Shown here piece after piece: positions 11,145-20,139 of a stretch of DNA of 64,000 nucleotides (within the stretch, counting starts at the first letter, position 1; each line of letters begins with the position of its first letter). This DNA is from Bactericera cockerelli (Eukaryota > Arthropoda > Insecta > Hemiptera > Triozidae). The notes below the pieces were generated by a model that saw nothing but the letters and a program-made list of their open reading frames with translations, did not search any database and had not been told where the DNA came from. The DNA lies in assembly GCA_024516035.1 (NCBI GenBank), contig CM044962.1:8617095-8681094 (forward strand), read 5' to 3'. Position numbers and translations under genes: made by a program.

Positions 11145-11740
11145 GGATCAATTTTCAATAGATTTACATTCATGAACTAGATTTGCTAGATTTAGCTAGA
11201 TCTTTTCCATCATTGTCTGATGCTCAGATTTCACAAAACAAATGGAAAACGAGGCCGTTATACCGGATGTTCAAAGCAAAACTTAACGCTTGTGTCTAGG
11301 AAAGATTTTCTATCGATTTATACATCCAAGAACTAGATTTGCTAGATTTAGCTAGGATTTTTTCCATCACTGTCTGATGCACAAAAAATGGAAAACCATG
11401 CCGGTATAGCGGATGTTCAATGTAAAACTAATCAATATAAAACTATACAGATACACTTGTGTCCAGTTGGCCGATATGGATTTTCTATCGATTTAGATAC
11501 ATCCGTTTACTTCTAGATGGTAAAATAATCTTCTGTATTATTGCTTAGATATTCACCCGGTATATAATGAACGAATACCATCTTTTATTTGCATTTGATA
11601 TTTTTGAACTAGATCTGCTACATTATTGCCTGACGCTCAGGTTTCACAACACAAACGGAAAACAAAATAGTCAAATAGTACGGGAGGATATCGATGTGGA
11701 TTTGTCTGTGTCATCGTGTTGTGCTGTATGGGAAATTGAG
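11145..11740. repeat. Three diverged direct repeats of ~190 bp
   Basis: The block gaactagatttgctagattt ... ggaaaac...ccggatgttcaa occurs near 11172, near 11330 and, more diverged, near 11600. It lies immediately left of the 56-bp minisatellite. Confidence 0.65.
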
Positions 11741-11754
11741 AAACCGCACACAAG

Positions 11755-13222
11755 CAAGCAAAAGGAGGCTTGTGTTAGGGAAATTCATTCCATCCGGAAG
11801 ATCACAAGCAAGCAAAAGGAGGCTTGTGTTAGGGAAATTCATTCCATCCGGAAGATCACAAGCAAGCAAGAGGAGGCTTGTGTTAAAGGGAAATTCATTC
11901 CATCCGGAAGATCACAAGCAAGCAAGAGGAGGCTTGTGTTAAAGGGAAATTCATTCCATCCGGAAGATCACAAGCAAGCAAGAGGAGGCTTGTGTTAGAG
12001 GGAAATTCATTCCATCCGGAAGATCACAAGCAAGCAAGAGGAGGCTTGTGTTAAAGGGAAATTCATTCCATCCGGAAGATCACAAGCAAGCAAGAGGAGG
12101 CTTGTGTTAAAGGGAAATTCATTCCATCCGGAAGATCACAAGCAAGCAAGAGGAGGCTTGTGTTAAAGGGAAATTCATTCCATCCGGAAGATGACAAGCA
12201 AGCAAGAGGAGGCTTGTGTTAAAGGGAAATTCATTCCATCCGGAAGATCACAAGCAAGCAAGAGGAGGCTTGTGTTAAAGGGAAATTCATTCCATCCGGA
12301 AGATCACAAGCAAGCAAGAGGAGGCTTGTGTTAGAGGGAAATTCATTCCATCCGGAAGATCACAAGCAAGCAAGAGGAGGCTTGTGTTAAAGGGAAATTC
12401 ATTCCATCCGGAAGATGACAAGCAAGCAAGAGGAGGCTTGTGTTAAAGGGAAATTCATTCCATCCGGAAGATCACAAGCAAGCAAGAGGAGGCTTGTGTT
12501 AAAGGGAAATTCATTCCATCCGGAAGATCACAAGCAAGCAAGAGGAGGCTTGTGTTAGAGGGAAATTCATTCCATCCGGAAGATCACAAGCAAGCAAGAG
12601 GAGGCTTGTGTTAAAGGGAAATTCATTCCATCCGGAAGATCACAAGCAAGCAAGAGGAGGCTTGTGTTAAAGGGAAATTCATTCCATCCGGAAGATCACA
12701 AGCAAGCAAGAGGAGGCTTGTGTTAAAGGGAAATTCATTCCATCCGGAAGATGACAAGCAAGCAAGAGGAGGCTTGTGTTAAAGGGAAATTCATTCCATC
12801 CGGAAGATCACAAGCAAGCAAGAGGAGGCTTGTGTTAAAGGGAAATTCATTCCATCCGGAAGATCACAAGCAAGAGGAGGCTTGTGTTAAAGGGACAGTC
12901 ATTCCATCCGGAAGATCACAAGCAAGCAAGAGGAGGCTTGTGTTAAAGGGAAATTCATTCCATCCGGAAGATCACAAGCAAGCAAGAGGAAGCTTGTGTT
13001 AAAGGGACAGTCATTCCATCCGGAAGATGACAAGCAAGCAAGAGGAGGCTTGTGTTAAAGGGAAATTCATTCCATCCGGAAGATCACAAGCAAGCAAGAG
13101 GAGGCTTGTGTTAAAGGGAAATTCATTCCATCCGGAAGATCACAAGCAAGCAAGAGGAGGCTTGTGTTAAAGGGACAGTCATTCCATCCGGAAGATCACA
13201 AGCAAGCAAGAGGAGGCTTCTG
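11755..13222. repeat. 56-bp minisatellite, left part (~26 units)
   Basis: The head-to-tail unit contains aagcaagcaagaggaggctt, gtgttaaagggaaattcatt and ccatccggaagatcac. The period is 56 bp (for example 11871 to 11927); the first two units are 53 bp. Units differ by a few substitutions only (gttagaggg, gatgac). Each unit contains one TTAA. Open frames through it are repeat artefacts. It continues at 13865. Confidence 0.97.
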
Positions 13223-13226
13223 TTAA

Positions 13227-13860
13227 CACATACACGACCGGTTGTCCCACCGGTGGGACAACTGCGTGTGTACTGAATGGACTGGTTGTCCCACCGGTAG
13301 GACAACTGCGTGTGTACTGAATGGACTGGTTGTCCCACCGGTAGGACAACTGCGTGCGTACTGAATGGACCGGTTGTCCCACCGGTAGGACAACTGCGTG
13401 TGTACTGAATGGACCGGTTGTCCCACCGGTAGGACAACTGCGTGTGTACTGAATGGACTGGTTGTCCCACCGGTAGGACAACTGCGTGTGTACTGAATGG
13501 ACTGGTTGTCCCACCGGTAGGACAACTGCGTGTGTACTGAATGGACCGGTTGTCCCACCGGTAGGACAACTGCGTGTGTACTGAATGGACTGGTTGTCCC
13601 ACCGGTAGGACAAGTGAGTATGTACGCAATGGACCGGTTGTCCCACCGGTGGGACAAGTGACCTTCTTGATTTCAAACTTGCTTGTCCCACCGGTGGGAC
13701 ACCTATTCCTACATATGTTTTAGTATAGAAATATACTCTATACCCCTGTATATATAATTTTACTCTCCAAGCGGGTTTTTCGGTCCCAGGAGGTCAGATA
13801 TGCTCAGATATAGCGGTCCCATGCGTACATACACTGAAAATGGTGCCGGTCGTGTATGTG
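13227..13860. mobile_element. piggyBac-like MITE inserted in the 56-bp array
   Basis: It is bounded by TTAA at 13223-13226 and 13861-13864, with perfect 15-bp terminal inverted repeats cacatacacgaccgg / ccggtcgtgtatgtg. TTAA is the invariant piggyBac target and occurs in every unit of the surrounding minisatellite. There is no transposase. Most of the interior is the 44-bp array at 13232-13700. Confidence 0.9.
13232..13700. repeat. 44-bp palindrome-bearing tandem array (~9-10 units)
   Basis: The unit contains gttgtcccaccggtaggaca and actgcgtgtgtactgaatgg with a 44-bp period (for example 13281 to 13325). The edge units carry the perfect palindrome ttgtcccaccggtgggacaa; inner units have one base changed (ggtagg). 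The long minus-strand open frames (13123-13691) are artefacts of this array. Confidence 0.95.
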
Positions 13861-13864
13861 TTAA

Positions 13865-14260
13865 AGGGAAATTCATTCCATCCGGAAGATCACAAGCAAG
13901 AGGAGGCTTGTGTTAAAGGGAAATTCATTCCATCCGGAAGATCACAAGCAAGAGGAGGCTTGTGTTAAAGGGAAATTCATTCCATCCGGAAGATCACAAG
14001 CAAGCAAGAGGAGGCTTGTGTTAAAGGGAAATTCATTCCATCCGGAAGATCACAAGCAAGCAAGAGGAGGCTTGTGTTAAAGGGAAATTCATTCCATCCG
14101 GAAGATCACAAGCAAGCAAGAGGAGGCTTGTGTTAAAGGGAAATTCATTCCATCCGGAAGATCACAAGCAAGAGGAGGCTTGTGTTAAAGGGAAATTCAT
14201 TCCATCCGGAAGATCACAAGCAAGCAAGAGGAGGGCTTGTCTTAAAGGGAAATTCATCCT
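13865..14260. repeat. 56-bp minisatellite, right part (~7 units)
   Basis: It has the same unit as 11755-13222 and resumes after the piggyBac-like MITE. Three units lack one aagc copy (52 bp). The array decays after 14240. Confidence 0.95.
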
Positions 14261-14403
14261 GGAGAAAAAAAGTAGAACTCCTTTTTCATGGCTACGTAAT
14301 AAAAACATTAAAGGACCCAGAGGAAAAATACAAGGCAATAAGAAAATCGGCACAGAAAAAAACAATACGAAGGTTTATTGGTCTACAATTCACAGAACCA
14401 CTC

Positions 14404-14522
14404 GTCTTGAGGATAACTTGTCTTGTTCCGGCTGGGTTTCGAACCCGCGACCTCTGGAATATCTGGATTCACACAGTGCCACCTTTACCACTGAGCTACC
14501 GGGACAGACGGGATATTAGTGA
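14404..14522 (-). mobile_element. Tail-less SINE A with perfect 24-bp target-site duplication
   Basis: It comprises the family A tRNA-like head (ctcagtggtaaaggtgg in minus sense, B box gggtttcgaacccg) plus about 30 bp of body. It is flanked by identical 24-bp copies (14380-14403 and 14523-14546), a target-site duplication. The usual tail is absent. Confidence 0.85.
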
Positions 14523-14723
14523 GGTCTACAATTCACAGAACCACTCACATCACTGTAGAGCCACAATCGCCTATAATACGGATATCTATTTAACACAGTC
14601 AACACAATTTATCATAAACACTGAGTCGTACCCTCTTTGTTCTGAAAAATAGACAAGTTCATTTCTGTCTTGGGGGCGGCTCAAGTAACTCATTACAATG
14701 TTAATAATATTCAACAAGGGACT

Positions 14724-14868
14724 GACCTCAGTAGCTTGATCGATAAGGCGGCGGACTTGTAACCTGGAGGTCGGAGGTTCAAGTCCCGGTTTCAGCGTAG
14801 TTTTAGTAAAGCGAGTTTGAGTAGTGGTGACATCACGAAAGTGATTAACACAAATATGATAACCTTAA
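14724..14868 (+). mobile_element. SINE family B copy
   Basis: It reads cctcagtagcttgatcgata, aggcggcggacttgtaacct and ggaggttcaagtcccggttt, with the tail gtgacatcacgaaagtgatt. Nearly identical to the copies at 5677 and 53511. Confidence 0.87.
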
Positions 14869-14904
14869 CTTGACTTAACGTAAAATTCAACAAGCGAACG
14901 CAAT

Positions 14905-14985
14905 ATCTTGGAAGAGAATGCCGTTGGCATCAGCACCGCCCTTGATCAAGTTTTGTTTTATTAATTTCAATATCTATGTATCAAT
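14905..14985 (+). repeat. Dispersed gcaccgcccttgatcaag repeat
   Basis: This third copy reads gaatgccgttggcatcagca then ccgcccttgatcaagttttg. It is truncated at its right end. Confidence 0.65.
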
Positions 14986-15282
14986 TTTTAATGCATCTAC
15001 ATAGCCTCAGGATTCAAAAAAGTTATTTTCGGCCATTGGTCCGAGCGTCTGTCTGTCTATGTATGTACTCGTATGTATGTGTGTGGACACGATATCTCGA
15101 GAACGGTAATTTATTTAGTGAAATGTTTTGTTTTTATCAAATTCTAAATGTGATAAGGCTTGAGCCACCATACAACCAAGTAGAAAGGAAAATGAGAAGT
15201 TGTACTTGTTTTTTAATGCCTCCAATATTACAATAATGATTCCAGTGTTCATGCATGCCCGCGTACTGCTGAGTCAGAGGAT

Positions 15283-15840
15283 GTACAAGGTGGTCCAAAA
15301 GTTTATTAGGATCAGGATCAGGACCACAGGGTGATCCGAAAGTTTAACAGGGAACAGATAGACGAGGTGATCAAAATCCTTATTAAAATCAAGAATAGGA
15401 CAAACAAAGGGATTAAAAAGTTTATTAGAAACGGGAACAGAGGAACAAAGTAATAAAAAATTAATTAGGATCAAGAACAGGACCACAAGGTGATCCAAAA
15501 TGTTATTAGGATCAAGAACAGGACCAACAGGGTGATCCAAAAGTTCATCAGGAGACAGAGAGACAGGGTTATCAAAAATCTTATTAAAATCAAGAATAGG
15601 ACAAACAAAGTGATTAAAAAGTTTGTTAGAAACGTGAACAAGACAACAGAGTGGTTAACGAAAATCAACAACAGAGGATCAAAGTAATAAAAAAAAATCA
15701 TCTAAAATTTAAAAAAATCAAGAACAGGACCGGACCACAAAGTGATTTAAAAGTTCAATAAAATCAAGAACATGGCTTCAGAGTGATCTCAAAGTTTAAT
15801 AAGATCAAGAACAGGACCACAGTATGATTAAAATGTTATT
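15283..15840. repeat. Degenerate tandem repeats built on aagaacaggaccacagggtgat
   Basis: Three diverged blocks of about 190-230 bp (from about 15283, 15474 and 15710) repeat the elements atcaagaacaggaccac, gtgatccaaaagttta and aaaatcaagaataggacaaa. Overlapping open frames on both strands follow this repeat and are not genes. Confidence 0.75.
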
Positions 15841-15956
15841 TTTTCACCAAAATTTTCATTTAAAATTTCCTCATTCAGTTGAGACTTTGAACACTAAATA
15901 AAGCACCAAAACAGTTGCTGGAACCTTTTAGTCCTAATAGGGCAGTTATGCAATAC

Positions 15957-16300
15957 TATGGTTGTGACTACTGCCCGTAGTCCAGAGATCCTGAGATCGA
16001 TCCCCGGTCGGAGCAGACTTTTCACATAGAAAATTTTGTTTTCTCCGTATATATGAGGCTGACATTTCCGGTCCCACCGAGGCTGGGTGAGGTTAATGTA
16101 GGTAGCTGGTACGATTCCCAGCGAATGGAAGGTAAAACCCCTGTCCTAATCCAGGACGTTAAATCAAATAAAATCGTTGGCGTTAGGAAGGTTATCCAGC
16201 CGTTAAAAATGTGCCTGAACCAATCAACCTCATCCTTGATGTTGAACAACGTCGACCCTGCTTGAGCGGGATAAGACAGAGTAAAAGAAGAAGAAGGGGC
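15957..16300 (+). mobile_element. Modular SINE, tRNA-like head plus shared central domain
   Basis: The head reads ggttgtgactactgcccgta and gagatcgatccccggtcgga (B-box-like gatcgatcc). The central domain is gaggctgggtgaggttaatg, gtagctggtacgattcccag and cgaatggaaggtaaaac. The tail is cgttggcgttaggaaggtta and cgggataagacagagtaaaa-gaagaag. The minus copy at 25028-25385 has the complete head. Confidence 0.8.
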
Positions 16301-16383
16301 ACTTATGTTGTATAAATGAAAGTTTTTGCTTGTTAGTATTATTATCAACAATTCATAATAATAAATGATATTAATAATAATGC

Positions 16384-16662
16384 TTTTTCTTTGTATTGTT
16401 ATGTCACAATTTTAGTAGAATCATATAGGACTTTACCACTTTAATTTACAATATCTTGTATATATTTTTCCCTATGATTCTGCCACTGGTCGCTGCTTCA
16501 CATCAAAGCAGCTACTCATTTTTCCTCACGAGGTATGAGTGGACCCCGACCATCCAGGTACAGAGCAGAAAAATTCCTACACCGCTGGGGATCGAACCCA
16601 GGTAGGTCACCATGTGTGCAATGCCTAGCGCGCTAACTCACTCTGCCACAGTGACTACTAAT
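16384..16662 (-). mobile_element. SINE family C, full length
   Basis: Minus orientation. The head (agtcactgtggcagagtgag) is at the right end, then gatcgaaccc near the B box, cctcacgaggtatgagtgga, and the tail region gattctgccactggtcgctg. Confidence 0.85.
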
Positions 16663-16679
16663 ACATGATATTATTATTA

Positions 16680-17410
16680 TAGTAATTTTAACGGGGCGGA
16701 CAAGCATTTCATTGATTGCTTCGTACTGACTCAAAACTCAAGCCTTCTCTACCTCACGGGCCCAATACAATGGTTGAAAAACTAACCGCTTGAATAATTA
16801 ATCAAACCGAGAGAAGGGAAAGAAAGGGGACAAGTAGTTCATTTTTTTAATAATACAAAAAAAAAACAGGTGAGACAAAGCCTGTGAGGAAGGAAATTGC
16901 AGGAAAAGGTCGAAAAAGATATGGAGGCGGAGGAGCGGGCCACACAGACTTGACGCGATCTACTACACAAAAGAAAATAAAACAGAAAAGAAATTAAATT
17001 GAAACTATGAATTTATTTTTATAACAAGATACATATTCAAATTTTGTACCTAGGTAGGTATGTGTTTCCATCTCAAATATCTAGATTTTGCATTAGAGTA
17101 AAAATAGGTTGATGAATGGAAATAAGAAGATAACTGTTAGTGTTTCTGTGACCAGTAGACCTGCCTACGCGACGTAAGCATTACCTACAGACCTACACCA
17201 CCTCTCATTTGTTACCCCACTTCATCTATCTGTATCACCTCTGAGACCAAAAGGATTTTAAACATGAGAAAATATTATATTTTTTGATAATCACTAAATA
17301 CCGAAATCCACATTACAAAAACTTTTTTTCACTGTCAAATCCTAAATTAACATTAGCGGGTGGATTTTTTTAAAATGACAAACGGCAATATACTTAGCAA
17401 AAATATCAAA
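16680..17410. other. Unannotated intergenic DNA
   Basis: No gene or known repeat is recognised over about 730 bp. Confidence 0.4.
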
Positions 17411-17411
17411 A

Positions 17412-17712
17412 ATAAAATAGCTCAGTGGTGAAGCACTTGCTTGCCATGCGGAAGGTCCCGGGTTCGAAGCCCCGCGCCGACAAAAATTTGTATTCATAAT
17501 TTGGTTACAGTTCTTTGTGATACCTTCCGGTGCGCTCGTGTTGACCAAGCACCTAAATGGGAAGTATTGTGTCACTTCTCGCCCATCAGAGGGGAGGCAC
17601 ACTACGGGATGGGCAGGCTGCAACACAGACCACAAGCGTCTACAGTAGCTCCTGTTTCATGGCTACGAAATAAAAAAGGCTGTGAAACACTCATCTTTAA
17701 AAAAAAAAAAAT
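17412..17712 (+). mobile_element. SINE family E, full length with poly(A)
   Basis: The tRNA-like head (ctcagtggtgaagcacttgc, cgggttcgaagccccgcg B box) is followed by ggttacagttctttgtgata, a body with gcacctaaatgggaagtatt, and the 3' end ctcctgtttcatggctacga-aataaaaaaggctgtg ending in A12. Poly(A) supports LINE-mediated retroposition. Confidence 0.85.
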
Positions 17713-18180
17713 ATCTAAAATTAAATGTTGTAAATTTTGAACTTGGGAGGATTCAAAGTATTTCAGATCGACTATACATAGAATTGTAACAGCTCTATCA
17801 ATGAAACCAGTTTTTTTTTTAGAAGTCTTGTTTTACCCGGAAAACTATTTATTTCTACATGTTCTTTTTTCAGGTATCCAGTTCATTAATTGGGCAGTCT
17901 CCTCGTTGAGCACAGGATGTTAGGCAGGACCACAAGCAGATGGTAGGAAGGATGTTCACATGTTCAGTAAGGGGGCCCGCATAATACCTTGCAGACACGC
18001 GCGGGTATTTGTATTTGTATTTTTTTTTTTTTTTTTTGTAACGGCTATACGTATATATTATTATTAACAAATGTATCGTAGCAAGAGCTACAGCTTTATT
18101 TATTTTTCAAAATACAATTTAGGTATACAATAATTACGTATATATTAACAGATATCTCTAAAATAGTTATCCAACCACCC
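17713..18180. other. AT-rich intergenic DNA
   Basis: A poly(T) run lies at about 18021-18038. No gene or family could be assigned. Confidence 0.4.
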
Positions 18181-18500
18181 AGTAGTCACCGTAGCAGAGT
18201 GAGTTAGCGCGCTCGGTATTGCACGCATGGTGAACTGGGTTCGATTCCCAGCGGGGCAGGGATTTTTCTGCTCTGTACTTGGATGTTCGGGGTCCACTCA
18301 TACGGGGTAAAACCCCCATTCCCAGCGATTGGAGGGTAATACCCCCGTCCTAATATAGGACGTTAAATCAAATTGAATCGTTGGCGTTAGGAAGGGCATC
18401 CAGCCGTAAAAATGTGCCAAAACCAACCAACCATGGTTAAGGTTGAACAACATCGACCTGCTTAAGCGGGATAAGACAGAGTAAAAGAAGAAGAAGAATA
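18181..18500 (+). mobile_element. Chimeric SINE: family C head joined to the shared central domain and tail
   Basis: Bases 18181-18300 are a family C head (agtcaccgtagcagagtgag ... tccactcatac). At 18301 the sequence switches to the modular-SINE 3' half (cccagcgattggagggtaat, cgttggcgttaggaagggca, gcgggataagacagagtaaa, agaagaagaa). The junction is clean. Confidence 0.8.
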
Positions 18501-18961
18501 AATAAGAAATAAAGCATTTATTAGATACAAAGCAAAAATGCTGACAGCATCTTTGTTTTATTGTTTATAATAATTAAAACATTTGTTTCTCTCACTAATA
18601 ATAAGAAAGAAATTACCCACCCTTGTCACTTCTTAACCCTGCTCGATGTTGCTTAACCGACAGGACCTAGTGTCTTCGATATGACGAGTTAATCTGGCTA
18701 TCGTGTGTTTGAATTAATACATGTTAATGACTAGTTCTATGAGGAGGGTTCCGTGTGATAGGTGCCTTGCAGCTTGCAAAGTACATTACTATCTTATCTG
18801 GGTGACTCCGGCCTGAATTAATGAACACACAAGCAGCACTCATCAGGTCCGAAATAATGAACTCAGTTTTGGGGCCAAACGAAAGAAGGAGCTTCGTTGG
18901 GACAAAAGTAAAGATTAAGGGCCGAATTATGAAACAGGATTAAAAATCTAGAAAAAATCTA
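18501..18961. other. Unannotated intergenic DNA
   Basis: No gene is recognised. A short aaacaggattaaa motif near 18938 resembles the end of the TIR element at 62345-62468. Confidence 0.35.
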
Positions 18962-19102
18962 GGATTTAATGTGAGCAGCGACCAGAGGAGGAATTATATG
19001 CATCAAAAAGATATTAGGATATTTAAAGATATGGAAAAGTCCTAAAATTCTGCGCTACCCACTAAAAATTGTGATATAATAACACATAGAAACACATTTA
19101 TT
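18962..19102 (+). mobile_element. SINE family C tail fragment
   Basis: It contains gtgagcagcgaccagaggag, ttaggatatttaaagatatg, tctgcgctacccactaaaaa and the (acacataga) end, without a head. Confidence 0.75.
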
Positions 19103-19239
19103 TACTATTTAGTTTCTGAAATTTGCGCGTTCCAAGGAGTGAATTTGAAAATATAACAGACAAAGTGACAGAGACACACAAAACCAAAGTTGCTGAGGAA
19201 ATTACACCCACCATTTAAAAGATATGTATGATTTCTATT

Positions 19240-19330
19240 TTTTGAAATTCATGCATTGGAAAGGATCCGAACCAACGGACCCTACGTTACCTGGATTACC
19301 CGACTAAACCACCTCGACTACCAATGTAGT
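19240..19330 (-). mobile_element. SINE family H head fragment
   Basis: In minus sense this is a tRNA-like head (cattggtagtcgaggtgg) with a degraded B box and the catgaatttc junction. The body is absent. Confidence 0.6.
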
Positions 19331-19392
19331 AAGAATTCAAATTGCATTACATAAAATATTTTGTATTTCTCTCTCTTTCTGTTATTAAAAAA

Positions 19393-19549
19393 GTTATCAT
19401 ATTTGTGTTAATCACTTTCGTGATATCACAACTACTCAAATTAAAGACCTCCTAAATCTAAATCTACTAAATGTACGCTGAAACCGGGACTTGAACCACC
19501 GACCTCCAGGTTACAAGTCCGCTGCCTTATCGATCAAGCTACTGAGGTC
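19393..19549 (-). mobile_element. SINE family B copy
   Basis: Minus orientation. The head cctcagtagcttgatcgata is at the right end, then gcagcggacttgtaacctgg and the tail gtgatatcacgaaagtgatt. A short insertion lies in the middle (aaattaaagacctccta region). Confidence 0.85.
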
Positions 19550-19766
19550 GTTATTAATTACCAAGTCAACGGGTCTTGATGTCTGGATCCGGACACCTCT
19601 TCTGGGTTCGAACACCTGTTCACCTGTCCTGACTGACACAAACCCGCGCCCTTTTTTACTTCCTTTTAATGAAGATCATTTTTTTTCTCTCTCTTTCAAA
19701 CAATGAATTATTTCGTTTTTTTTTCTATAATTCGACATCCTCTTCTTGAAATTCATCAAGGTTCAA

Positions 19767-19808
<42 letters not shown>

Positions 19809-20139
19809 TTTTTTTTAACTGACTTCTATGATTCTATGAGACACCTGCTTTCTAACCATTTAAATAATGGTTGTTGGTCTTTGAAATTATAATTTTATCT
19901 TCCAATTAATTATTATCTGTGAATTTAAAAAAAGATGAAAGGTTTAGGAGAAAAAAAAAACGAAAACTTATAAAACCAATGTGTGGGCTCAAAAAATACT
20001 CGGAATTTTCGGAGTGTAAAAAATTACTGATCGAACGCAGGTAGGTTCTCTTTAACCTTGGGTCTACTGGACGATTTGGCTTTCGATTGTTTCCTTTTCC
20101 CGATAACTCTACTAACTCCGACCAAAGTACAGAGACCAA
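19550..20139. other. Intergenic DNA with (TC)n
   Basis: A (TC)n tract lies at about 19771-19803. Near the right end, 20120-20143 reads gaccaaagtacagagaccaa-aag, a match to the 22-bp repeat found 3' of the next LINE at 23229. No gene is recognised. Confidence 0.5.

Noticed and set aside
11567..13002. Plus-strand open frames with repeated SKQ-EACV-type peptide
   Set aside because: Artefact of the 56-bp minisatellite; frames break wherever unit length changes.
13123..13691. Three overlapping minus-strand open frames of 144-170 codons
   Set aside because: They translate the 44-bp tandem array in three frames and repeat the same residues. This is a minisatellite, not a gene.
11755..14260. CRISPR-like array
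   Set aside because: Units are contiguous 56-bp repeats with no unique spacers, and the DNA is eukaryotic.
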